A DNA stretch of 31,120 bases from contig JAPMOS010000308.1 of the NCBI GenBank assembly GCA_027972325.1, positions 1 to 31,120 on the forward strand, in the 5' to 3' direction. Positions 19,088 through 31,120 of this stretch are shown here, one piece after another. Source of the DNA: Paratrimastix pyriformis (taxonomy: Eukaryota > Preaxostyla > Paratrimastigidae). The notes under the pieces were generated by a model, which was given only the letters and a program-made list of their open reading frames with translations, was not told the origin of the DNA and did not search any database. The position numbers were made by a program, and so were the translations under genes. Positions within the stretch are counted from its first letter, which is position 1; each line of letters starts with the position of its first letter.

Positions 19088-19267
19088 ATGGGATCGCAGG
19101 CGGCCGTGATTAAAATACGGCACTCAGCCAAAATACTGGGTGATGTCATCAACACAACAAGCATGCGCTCAGGCGCAACAAATTCAAAGGCACAATCAAC
19201 TCCTGTCAGTTTAACGATTGGGCCCTTCAGTCTGGACGAAGGGGAGCTGATCGAAGAGATGAGATGA
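19088..19267 (+). CDS. Small 59-codon ORF in an AT-richer island, weak candidate
   Basis: ATG at 19,088 opens a frame reading MGSQAAVIKIRHSAKILGDV, then INTTSMRSGATNSKAQ and GPFSLDEGELIEEMR before TGA. It has no low-complexity character and sits in a local drop in GC content. The opposite strand is also open (VKLTGVDCAFEFVAPERM, 19,148-19,225), so the coding strand is uncertain. A GGTAAGT donor-like site occurs at about 19,307. No homolog is recognised. Confidence 0.25.
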   Translation: MGSQAAVIKIRHSAKILGDVINTTSMRSGATNSKAQSTPVSLTIGPFSLDEGELIEEMR

Positions 19268-19444
19268 AGATCGTTTTCGGGCACCAGACTTTTGATCTTT
19301 TTGACTGGTAAGTTTGATGCGCAGTTAAGAGACATGTCGAACAATACTGTGGTTCTGTTGGTCGGGTTTGCGCGTGGGGATAAATAGAAAAAACCAAAAC
19401 CAAAACCAAGGGATCTCCACCAAAACCGGGTCTAACTATCGATT

Positions 19445-19507
19445 CCTGGTTTTTAGCTCCACATCAAGTTAAAGCCAATTTTTTTCATCCAAGCCTGTCA
19501 ATTTCTA
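19445..19507 (-). repeat. Right arm of the diverged inverted repeat
   Basis: Read on the - strand: TAGAAATTGA, a spacer, AAAAAAATTGGCTTTAACTT, then GATGTGGA and, after a short insertion, CCAGG. The core GGCTTTAACTTSATGTGGA differs at one base from the arm at 16,601. Confidence 0.6.
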
Positions 19508-19663
19508 AGTCCTCGCATGCCACACGCGTCCACTAAGCGTGCAAATCGCGGATCCGCATCAAAAGGTTTTTATCCCACCCCCCCACCCATTCCAACCATC
19601 CATCACTCCAGGCATCATCACACGCACACGGCCGGGGGCCCCATTCGATCTCCACCTTCGGTG

Positions 19664-20009
19664 CCCCCACCTCCCCCCTCCCCCTCCCCTCCCCTCCCTC
19701 CCCCTCCCCTCCCCTCCCCCTCCCCCTCCCCCCTCCCCTCCCCCCTCCCCTCCCCCTCCCCTCCCCCTCCCCCCTCCCCTCCCCCTCCCCCCTCCCCCCC
19801 TCCCTCCCCCCTCCCCCCCTCCCCCCCTCCCCCCTCCCTCCCCCCTCCCCCCTCCCCTCCCCCTCCCCCTCCCCCCTCCCCCCTCCCCCCTCCCCCCTCC
19901 CCCTCCCCCTCCCCCCTCCCCTCCCCCTCCCCCCTCCCCCCTCCCCCTCCCCTCCCCTCCCCCTCCCCTCCCCCCTCCCCTCCCCCCTCCCTCCCCCCTC
20001 CCCCCCCAG
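19664..20009. repeat. CCCCTCC polypyrimidine tract, about 345 bp
   Basis: Almost pure C/T on the + strand in CCCCTCC/CCCCCTCCC units. The - strand is G-rich with dense G-runs, capable of G-quadruplex or triplex formation. It lies about 160 bp beyond the VPS35 stop codon. Pro/Ser frames on + and Gly-rich frames on - are artefacts. Confidence 0.95.
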
Positions 20010-20168
20010 GATACCAAGAAGATCAAAGTCGAGAAGATGTCACAGGTTTTCCTCCCATTTCCCAACCCCAATCATATCTTTTTCCGAAATCGGTTCATGC
20101 GCAAAAGATGAACGAATACAACGCCTGATATTCCTTCCACGCCACCCGCCCCCCCACCGCATCCCCGT
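20010..20168. other. Short spacer between the pyrimidine tract and the VPS35 stop
   Basis: The + strand shows AG-GATACCAAGAAGATC...TCACAG-GT and, further on, AG-ATGAACGAATACAACGCC-TGA. These could be terminal exons (DTKKIKVEKMSQ; MNEYNA) of a + strand gene ending tail-to-tail with VPS35, with the pyrimidine tract as an intron. The evidence is only splice-like dinucleotides and sensible codons. Confidence 0.2.
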
Positions 20169-21241
20169 TTAGTGGGGGATGGCGATGGCGGCGTACTTAT
20201 CGGCCTCGGCAGGCTCCCTTGGCGAGGCCTGGTGCCAGCGAATGTGACGCAGAGTGTTCTGCTTGTAGGCCATGATGGCAGGCAGATCCTCCTCCTGGAG
20301 GGCCGAGACGCGGTTGATGACCAGGTTGACGAGCTCCGTGATCCGGTCGGCGGTGATCTGGTTGTGATTGGGACAGCGAAAAAAATAGTGAGGGCGGGAT
20401 GGCAAGCCCCCATCACGATTCTCATCATCAATCATCATCATCATCATCAACCAGTCATCATCATCATCAACCAATCATCATCATCATCAACCAATCATCA
20501 TCATCATCATCCAATCATCATCATCATTCACCTTTCACCTCATCACCATCCAATCATCACCCGAGACAGAAAGAAGGCAGGGACAGACCTCGGGGACGTT
20601 CTTGGCGTAGTAGAACAGGTGCTCGTTGAGGATCTCGATGAAGAGGGGCGCGTGCACGTTGGGCGCCATGCACTTGTCGGCAATCTCCACGCTGCGGTTG
20701 AGGCACTCGAGCACACGGGAACCGTCGTGCCACTGACGTGGGTGCGCGGGACAAAGGATATATCGAATGAGCATCGCATTGAAAAATCACTTGGAGGTTT
20801 GTTCTTGTCTCGAGCACACGGGCGCGGTCGCGCCAGTGGCGTGGCGTGGCGTGGCGTGGCGTGGCGTGGCGTGGCGTGGCGTGGCGTGGCGTGGCGTGGC
20901 GTGGCGTGGCGTGGCGGCGTGGCGCATCAAATGAGCGTTGTGGACTGTGGGTGGGATTCGATTCGTCTCCCTTTGTTTTGATGCTGATGGTGATGATGAT
21001 GCTTGGATGCTCGGACTGATTGGATGCCGATGCTGCTCGTGGATGATGATGCAGACCTCGGGGGCAGTCTCACCCGGGGTGGCCGGGATGGGCCGCTCGG
21101 TCCAGAAGAGGTGCGAGCACATGACCACGGCGCGGCACTGGTCAGGCTTCTTGAGGAGCTTGGAGCTGAGCATGGTGCACTTCTTGGCGAGGGTGTCGTA
21201 GTTGTCCTCCGTGAAGCTGTGGCGGGGACGAGAGTGCATAC

Positions 21242-21272
<31 letters not shown>

Positions 21273-22658
21273 GCTCAGCATGGTGCCCTCCGTGAAGCTG
21301 TGGCGGGGGGGTGGAAGCAGAACGGGCGGTGATTTGGATGATGATGCCTGATGGATGGATGATTGGATGATGATGATGATGATTGGATGATGATGATTGA
21401 TGACTGGGTGCTGGTGATGGATGGATTGGATGCTGGTGATGGATGGATTGGATGCTGGTGATGGATGGATTGGATGCTGGTGATTGGATGCTGATGGTGG
21501 TGGCTGGTGATGGAGACGGCGCATGGACGGACTTCTTGGTGGACTGCAGGGTGCTGATGATGATCTGCATGGCCTGCAGCTGGGCACGGCTCTCGGAGAT
21601 CTCCGTCTCGTAGGCCAGCAGTGCAGCCGTCATGAAATCATACGCCATCTCGGAGCTGTTGCAGTTGTCGGCGCACAGGGCGGCCTGCAGGGCCAACCGG
21701 AGGCCCGTCTCGGGGAAGGCCTTGATGATGATGTTGACAATCTCAAGCAGGAACCGCAGAATCTTGATGCTCCCGAATTGGCGCGGCTCGGCGGCGGGGG
21801 CGGCCTCGCCCGCGGCCTCCTGCTGCTCGGTCCGGTAGACGCGGTGGCACAGGCGCATCGAGGCGAAGAAGAGCGGGACCAGGGTGTGACGAACACGCTT
21901 GAAGCCGCCCTGGCCGAAGTGCCGCCGGATGTTGTAGAACAGCTGTGTGGGGGAGGGCACAGGGAGGGGGGGAGAGACGGTCGAATGAAGAGCGCGCCAA
22001 AGGAGTGTGCGCGAGATGCGAGTGCGGATCACGTGGACCACGACACTTGATTGTGTGCGCAGTCCAATCAACATCAACATCATCACCTTGTCATCACCTT
22101 GTCACCATCACCATCACCTCGTCACCATCACCATCCAATTCATCATCATCATCACCACCACCACCATTCAGCCATCAGCATCCCCTCCAATCCATCATCA
22201 TCAACATCAAAGCACAGGGGGGGAATGCCACGGACCCGGTAGGTCATGTCGGAGCTCTCATTGGCCAGGATGTGGACCAGCTTGGCCACCAAGTTCTGGT
22301 TCTCCTCGAACTCCTCCTTGTCCTCGTCGGCCTCGGCCTCCAGCCCGGGCTCGTCCTTGATCAGGGGCCGGATCAGCTCCACCAGCCGGTCGATCTTCTC
22401 CGGGTCGGGAATCGGGGCCCCACGCTCAATGGCCTGGGGGAGGAAGGGAGGGGGAGTGGGGGAGGAAGGGAGGGGGAGTGGGGGAGGAAGGGAGGGGGAG
22501 TGGGGGAGGAAGGGAGGGGGAGTGGGGGAGGAAGGGAGGGACGATGAGCGAATGGGCGGGATGAGGAGTGGGATGTGGGTGGAGCAAAGGGACTGATCGA
22601 GTGGGATGAACGGAATGATGCCAGCATCATCATCATCATCATCATCCCATGTTTCAAG

Positions 22659-22699
<41 letters not shown>

Positions 22700-23027
22700 A
22701 GCATCATCATCATCACCACAGCATCATCATCCAATCATCATCCCATGTTTCAAGCATCATCATCATCATCATCATCAGCATGCGTTTGAATGCGTTGCCA
22801 CGGCACGGCACAGACCGAGCGGGTGATGGAGAGGGCCACCTGCTTCTTGTGAATCGGGGTCAGCAGCCGCAGCAGATCGACGTTCTTCTCGAGGCAGAGC
22901 ACGTCGGCCAGGGTGTTCCGGGGCGGGGCGGCGGCGCCGGTGGCGGTGGCGGCCGGGGCGGGAGCCTCCAGCGGGAGCATGATCATCCGCTTGAGGATCT
23001 TCACGCTGGCTGCGTCCTCAATCCTGT

Positions 23028-23080
<53 letters not shown>

Positions 23081-23141
23081 CGAGTGATGTGAGTGATCAT
23101 CCGCTTGAGGATCTTCACGCTGGCTGCGTCCTCGATGCTGT

Positions 23142-23181
<40 letters not shown>

Positions 23182-23379
23182 TGATGATGATGATGCGAGT
23201 GATGTGAGTGATCATCCGCTTGAGGATCTTCACGCTGGCTGCGTCCTCGATGCTGTTGGTGATGATGATGGATGATGATGATGATGATGATGGATGATGA
23301 TGATGATGGATGATGGAGGTGATGATGCGAGTGATGTGAGTGATCACCCGCTTGAGGATCTTCACGCTGGCTGCGTCCT

Positions 23380-23452
<73 letters not shown>

Positions 23453-26400
23453 GATGATGACGACGATGACGATGCGAGTGATGCGAGTGATTATGCTTGA
23501 GGATCTTCAGGCTGGCTGCAGCCTCGATGCTGTTGATGTGCAGGTGATGCGAGTGAGATGATGATGTGACATCCTCTCAGGAATCAAGGGGAAGACAGGA
23601 CGGACAAGGTGACGTTCATGGCCTCGAGGGTGGCCGCAAGCACGCACCCACAAGACAGCATCATCATCATTCATCATCATTCATCGTCATTGCCATCATC
23701 ATCATCATTAATCACTGACATCCAACCATCATCATCAGGAATACAGGGGACGGCATGACGGACGAGGTGACGTTCATGGCCTCGAGGGTGGCCGAGGTGC
23801 GGGCGTAGACCTGGTCGATATACGCTAGCCGCTCGGGGTAGACCGAGAGGACAAGGTCAAGGAGGGCCTCGTGCAACTGCAGAACCTGCACAGTTGAGAT
23901 GCTGTCCGACCGGTGCTGCACAGTGGGTGCGGGGAGGAGGAGGAGAGGTGATGAGACGGGGGAGCTGCACAGTCGAGATGCTGTCCGACCGGTGCTGCGC
24001 AGTGGGGCGGAAAGGGGATTGTGGAAGAGACGACGGGGTAGGGAGCAGTAAAAGGGGATTGATGCTTGGAAGACGACGATAATACTTGGATGATGATGCT
24101 TGATGATGGATGATGATGCTTTGGATGATGCTTGTATGGCAAATTGGATGATGACGATTGGATGGTCACGATTGGATGATACTTGGATGATGATCATGTG
24201 TCCGACCGGTGCTGCGCAGTGGGCGGAAAGGGTGGGCGGATGAGGAAAGGCGACAGAGAAGCGCGATGGGTGGATGACGATGGGTGGATGACGATGGGTG
24301 GATGACGATGGGTGGATGACGATGGGTGGATGACGATGGGTGGATGACGATGGGTGGATGACGATGGGTGGATGACGATGGGTGGATGACGATGGGTGGA
24401 TGACGATGACGATGCTTGGAAGATGTCGGATGATAATGATGGTCCTCGGATGATGGTGATGATGATCGGGGGGAGGCGGACCTCAACGATGGGCTGGATG
24501 TTCTCGAGGAAGGTCTCGAAGAGGCGCATCTCATCGGTGATCTTGGCCCGCTGGGACAGCCCGAACTTGGCCAGACGCTTGACCAGGGTCACCATCAGGG
24601 CGATCACGTCCACCTTGGCCTCCAGGTGGGCCAGGGTCTTCAGGTAGGTGTCCAGGGTGCGCAGGTGGAACTCATCCGGGAAGACCTGAATTATGATGGA
24701 TGGAGAGATGGGAGACGGGGCGACAGGCGAATGAACGAATGAATGAAAACGAAAATAACTTTGAATTTGGGGCTTGGGGGTCTGTGTTGAGCGTCCCAGG
24801 AAGGCGGGACGAAAGAGGTAAATCTCATCGGTGACCACCGTGTGGTGCTCTGTGACCTGCCGCCATCGGAAACGTCTCGTTTCTCCACACCGACAGTTGG
24901 GTTGTGTTTTGCCAACCTGGTGTGGCGGCTTTGGGTGGCGGCGGCCCCCTGGTTGGTGCGGAGCGTCCAGCGGTGGTATTGTTGGTCTGTGGATGGAGGA
25001 AGGGGGCTATCTCATCCAATGATGGTGATAGTTCCCCGACTGGACCTGGTGCCAAGCCTCAGGTATGAGCCCTTGTTGGTGTCAGATGCATCTGCTGGTC
25101 TGCGGTTTTTAGGGTGGCTGGGTGTGAAGACACTTAGCTCCCTGAGAAGCCCGCTGTGCTGTCTGGCACGGTGGAAGGTCTGTTTGCATCCGAGCCGTCG
25201 TACCTTGCGTTGTCAAACCTTGCCTCCCACTTCTCTCCCCCCCCCCTTGCTTGCCCTCCGCAATTCTTCAGATGAAGAAAAAATATCGGGGGTCTTCCTT
25301 AGATCAACCCGCATCTGAAATCGGGCAGATCATACACAATGACCCTCAACGTCTGTGGTCACAAGTGTCCGCCCCTGACCTAGCGAAAGTGACTTTTTGA
25401 AGGTCGGCTTCTGTGAGGAGAGGCGGGATTATTGACCAGTGATTACAAAGCAGAGCCTCTTCGGCCGAAACAGATGAGGTGGGCAAAACACCCAAAAAGT
25501 TATGGGACCATAAAAAAAATGACTCGGATTGATGACTTTCTGATCATCATGATTTTGATGATGCTGAAGATTGGATGCCGGACCTGGGCGATAACCTCCA
25601 TCAGGTACTGCTGGGCGATGCAGTCCTGGCAGCCGACAACCTGCTCCAGCACGGCCGGGAGGACAACCTACAATCCCAAGAAAAGCCCAACACCCGAAAA
25701 ATCGTTCCGATGACCGAAAAGACGGGGCAGGCGTGGAATTGTGTCCGGCACACAGAAACAAGAACAGGAGAACCAGAGGAGCGGGAGAAAAGGTCGCACC
25801 AGGACGAGGGTGATATATACCACGCACAAATCGGGGGAGAGAGAGAGACAGACGTCAGAGTACAGGGCCTCGTCAACGCCCTCGAGGGAGCTGAGCCGAA
25901 CGAGGTTGGTGCCGACCAGCACACGAAGGTCACCACGCTCCTTCTCACTGCACACAAACCCGATCCAGAAAGCGGAAGGACGACGAGTGTGAGGAGAGAC
26001 GAGCTGCCAGCGGACAGTGCCGGGGGACTATGTCCGCAAAAAGGCACGAGGACATTGCGAGGAGAGACGCGCCAGCGGCAGTGCTTTTCATTCAGCCAAG
26101 TCAAGTCGGAGCGCATCACCCACCCACCACTTGCAAGCGCATCACCCACCCACCACTTGCAAGCGCATCACCCACCCACCACTTGCAAGGTGCTCGTCAG
26201 AGAGCCCCTTGGTCCGCGAGGACATTGGGATTGCGAAGGGGAAGGGGGGGGACAAAAAGCGGTTCGGGGTTTGTCGGAGAGAACGCATCACCGCAGCGGC
26301 ATCCAAAAGGGGGATCGGCACAACAAGGGATGTCAGACGGAGGGCGCAGAAAACGGACCGACGCTCACGATCGCGACCAGCACCCTGGTGCTGCATCCGG

Positions 26401-27319
26401 ACCCAAAGCTTGTTCATCTCAATGAAGTTGTGCAGCACGAAGTCGACAGAGTCCCGGACAGTGCCGCCACTAATCGCAACCGAATGAGCCGATTCCGGCG
26501 CCGTAAAAAGTGGTTCGACACAGACGATTTGTCCTGATCGCTATCGTCGGGAAGCTTGTCGCGAGTCAGCTGGAGGAGATAATGGCGCAGGAAAAGGCCA
26601 CGCATGGGATGCTGAACACCCTTGCACATTTCAACCAGATCCTTCAGGATGTACTTGGCGGGAGCCTCCTTCGTCTTGATATAAATGGAACCCGCAATGA
26701 CGAGCAGATACCTGTGGGTGAAGAAAAGAAGAAAAAATAATAATAGGTGGGTTTTTCGTCCAGGAAAGGAAACATGAACTGCAACAGACAGGCGAGGAAT
26801 AATATTGCCAGCATGCTGGACGAGTTCGTAAAGCTCATTCATCTTCTTGCCCTTCGAATGAGCATCATTAAAGAAGGACTCCAGGGTCGAGAGCTGAGTG
26901 GAGATGGCAAGGACTAGAACGATGGAGGGAAGAAATGAGCATCTGTCTTGCGCTTGGAAAAAGAAGAGCAGACAAAGCTCATAATACTTCTGAGGAGACA
27001 GAAGAGAAGTGCGAAGCTCACCCAACACGAGATTGGCGAACTTGAGAACCTCTTCGAGATCGCCGGCATCCTACCCAACCAAGCGAACATTTTGATGATT
27101 TGTCCAGAAAATGTAGAATCGTACTGACAATAGCGCGCACCATGTTGGCTGCTTGTTGACGAACATTGACCTTGCACTGCTCGAGATACCGAATCTACAG
27201 CCAAAATAAATGCATTTCCCAGTTGATTCTTTTGAGCAAACCTGATCCTCCTCGACAGGCTCCACATTCGCGCCAGCACCGGGCGCAGGGGGAGGCGAAG
27301 AAGCGTCCTTTTGCATCAT
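20169..27319 (-). CDS. VPS35: VPS35, retromer cargo-recognition core subunit, 16 exons
   Basis: VPS35 is the alpha-solenoid backbone of retromer, which with VPS26 and VPS29 recycles cargo from endosomes. Exons on the - strand: 27319-27242, 27194-27129, 27070-26974, 26913-26790, 26711-26526, 26469-26359, 25947-25854, 25667-25584, 24685-24482, 23885-23760, 23016-22816, 22433-22236, 21942-21518, 21216-21057, 20732-20589, 20357-20169. They total 2,487 nt, exactly 828 codons plus stop; human VPS35 has 796. Diagnostic stretches are [17 protein letters not shown], the conserved IIPRLYLL (residues about 117-124), [71 protein letters not shown] and [13 protein letters not shown]. The first ATG (27,319) has a second Met at 27,316. 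All introns end in AG and 14 of 15 begin GTC. It appears intact. Confidence 0.95.
20421..20555. repeat. (CAT)n with CCAATC variants in VPS35 intron 15
   Basis: Tracts of ATC triplets separated by ACCAATC or TCCAATC. It has the same composite motif as other intronic tracts of this window, in the CAT orientation on the + strand. Confidence 0.95.
20809..20920. repeat. Exon-15 edge copy plus CGTGG array in VPS35 intron 14
   Basis: At 20,810-20,836 the - strand has TGGCGCGACCGCGCCCGTGT then GCTCGAG, a copy of the first 27 nt of exon 15 (20,732-20,706) with about four mismatches. A CGTGG pentanucleotide array of about 17 units abuts it on the side where the acceptor would be. Confidence 0.75.
21241..21510. 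repeat. GAT repeats plus exon-14 edge copy in VPS35 intron 13
   Basis: A (GAT)10 tract at 21,242-21,271 adjoins a copy of the exon-14 start at about 21,272-21,304. On the - strand the copy reads CCGCCACAG, then CTTCACGGAGG and GCACCATGCTGAGCTC. It keeps the acceptor but lacks 27 nt of the exon, an in-frame loss. Beyond it are GAT/TTGGAT tracts and a GGATGGATTGGATGCTGGTGAT unit repeated about three times (about 21,413-21,485). Confidence 0.85.
22057..22215. repeat. CAT/CAC repeats in VPS35 intron 12
   Basis: Degenerate ATC and CAC triplets including repeated CACCTTGTCATCACC units and CCATCCAATTCATC. Confidence 0.85.
22437..22541. repeat. Minisatellite made from the polypyrimidine tract of the VPS35 exon-12 acceptor
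   Basis: A G-rich unit of about 22 bp (GGAGGAAGGGAGGGGGAGTG) is repeated 4-5 times immediately upstream (gene sense) of exon 12. Read on the - strand it is TCCCTTCCTCCCCC, the same sequence that forms the acceptor tract before CAG at 22,434. The splice-acceptor tract itself has been amplified. Confidence 0.85.
22621..22781. repeat. CAT repeats in VPS35 intron 11
   Basis: Three (CAT)n tracts. The sequence ATCCCATGTTTCAAGCATC appears twice (22,645 and 22,740), so the whole block is a duplicated unit. Confidence 0.93.
23017..23575. repeat. VPS35 intron 10: five tandem acceptor/exon-11 edges interleaved with (GAT)n
   Basis: The true exon-11 acceptor lies at 23,016/23,017. Four upstream copies have equivalent junctions at 23,130, 23,245, 23,377 and 23,522, spaced 114, 115, 132 and 145 bp. 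Each reads AG then GACGCAGCCAGCGTGAAG (the last is diverged) and continues ATCCTCAAGCGGATGATCA before passing into triplet repeat. None has an obvious nearby donor. Unequal exchange between the GAT tracts would explain the array. Confidence 0.9.
23578..23800 (-). repeat. Copy of the VPS35 exon-10 donor edge in intron 10
   Basis: The real exon-10 end (ACCCTCGAGGCCATGAACG, TCACCTCGTCC, then GTCATG) is at 23,795-23,757. A copy at about 23,635-23,590 reads ACCCTCGAGGCCATGAACG, TCACCTTGTCC, then GTCCTG. It keeps a GTC donor and changes one residue (Ser to Leu). Confidence 0.85.
23886..24230 (-). repeat. Triplicated acceptor region of VPS35 exon 10 in intron 9
   Basis: The sequence CAGCACCGGTCGGACAGCAT followed by CTCAACTGTGCAG ends intron 9 at 23,886. 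It recurs about 75 bp upstream (about 24,001-23,962) with one change, again ending in CAG, and a third partial copy lies at about 24,216-24,198. TTGGATGAT repeats fill the sequence between. Confidence 0.85.
24262..24410. repeat. GATGGGTGGATGAC 14-bp minisatellite in VPS35 intron 9
   Basis: About ten perfect 14-bp units. All open frames through it are repeat artefacts. Confidence 0.97.
24686..25583. other. VPS35 intron 8, 898 bp, the longest intron
   Basis: It is mostly unique sequence. A short stretch at about 24,808-24,835 resembles an internal part of exon 9: the - strand translation VTDEIYLF parallels ITDEMRLF of exon 9. A poly-C run lies at about 25,239-25,247. A + strand frame (24,842-25,318) has no protein-like features and I do not call it. 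Confidence 0.5.
26109..26190. repeat. 26-bp triplicated unit in VPS35 intron 6
   Basis: Three identical tandem copies of GCATCACCCACCCACCACTT followed by GCAAGC. A second duplication in the same intron is GAGGAGAGACG...CAGTGC at about 25,991 and 26,059. Confidence 0.93.
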
Positions 27320-27378
27320 CGGAATTTGTAAACCACGACGGGGCGAATCAGGCTCGTTTTGCCTGTTTGTTTGTGCTG
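27320..27378. promoter_or_regulatory. 59-bp bidirectional promoter between VPS35 and the taxilin gene
   Basis: The VPS35 ATG (- strand, 27,319) and the taxilin ATG (+ strand, 27,379) are 59 bp apart, so both core promoters and 5' leaders must fit here or overlap coding sequence. There is no TATA box. Visible elements are AAACCACGACGGGGCG in the centre and a T-rich GTTTTGCCTGTTTGTTTGTG before the taxilin start. Sharing one promoter would co-express two membrane-traffic genes. Confidence 0.7.
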
Positions 27379-30567
<3,189 letters not shown>

Positions 30568-30589
30568 GGGATTGGGTTCTCATCCAGTC

Positions 30590-31112
<523 letters not shown>

Positions 31113-31120
31113 CGCATCCC

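Noticed and set aside
19517-20128. Pro/Ser-rich and Gly-rich proteins of 170-203 codons
   Set aside because: They are translations of the C/T tract on either strand, with no non-repetitive core.
24842-25318. 158-codon + strand ORF
   Set aside because: It lies antisense within VPS35 intron 8, has no motif and a composition typical of chance openness.
25575-26537. 320-codon + strand ORF
   Set aside because: It runs antisense through VPS35 exons 6-8, whose coding frame on the - strand is certain.

Overview
This is nuclear DNA from an intron-bearing, GC-rich unicellular eukaryote. Short spliceosomal introns interrupt two conserved genes, a LINE and an integrase-bearing element are present, and GAT/CAT triplet repeats fill introns and spacers. 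The species cannot be fixed from the sequence; a protist is likely, and anything narrower would be a guess.

Left part (1-15,180). A LINE-type retrotransposon on the + strand is split in two. Its endonuclease and reverse transcriptase lie at 1-2,277, and its C-terminal region with a CX2C...HX4C zinc knuckle lies at 13,860-15,175. Between them are 11.6 kb of foreign sequence bounded by a 16-bp near-perfect direct repeat. The insert is divergently organised. Its left arm (- strand) holds a retroviral-type integrase, an acidic segment, an unrecognised 203-codon ORF and a Gln/Pro-rich ORF. The centre is about 18 copies of a roughly 143-bp repeat carrying a palindrome. Its right arm (+ strand) holds a small membrane protein, a Lys-rich segment, an unrecognised protein region and a beta-class DNA methyltransferase-like region. 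It looks like a decayed virus-like or large integrase-type mobile element, treated here as a fossil with several breaks; its family is not settled.

Middle part (15,180-20,168). This is mostly non-genic: diverged repeats, a degenerate tRNA-Lys-like sequence with Pol III A and B boxes, a 9-bp and a 5-bp minisatellite, weak ORFs, and a long CCCCTCC tract. Two diverged inverted repeats (16,583-16,626 and 19,445-19,507) may bound a 2.9-kb element.

Right part (20,169-31,120). Two host genes are transcribed divergently from a 59-bp intergenic space: VPS35, the retromer core subunit (- strand, 16 exons, 828 codons), and a taxilin-family coiled-coil gene (+ strand, 8 exons, 352 codons). Both exon sets sum to whole open frames. 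Both act in membrane traffic. In both genes the introns nearest the shared promoter are 46-78 bp and clean, while distal introns are 186-898 bp and mostly swollen with simple repeats. The swollen introns repeatedly contain duplicated exon edges (splice site plus tens of bases of exon). In taxilin intron 6, three such copies look like possible in-frame cassette exons. Donor sites are mostly GTC rather than GTR. These splice-junction duplications and the unusual donors are the most interesting host features here.
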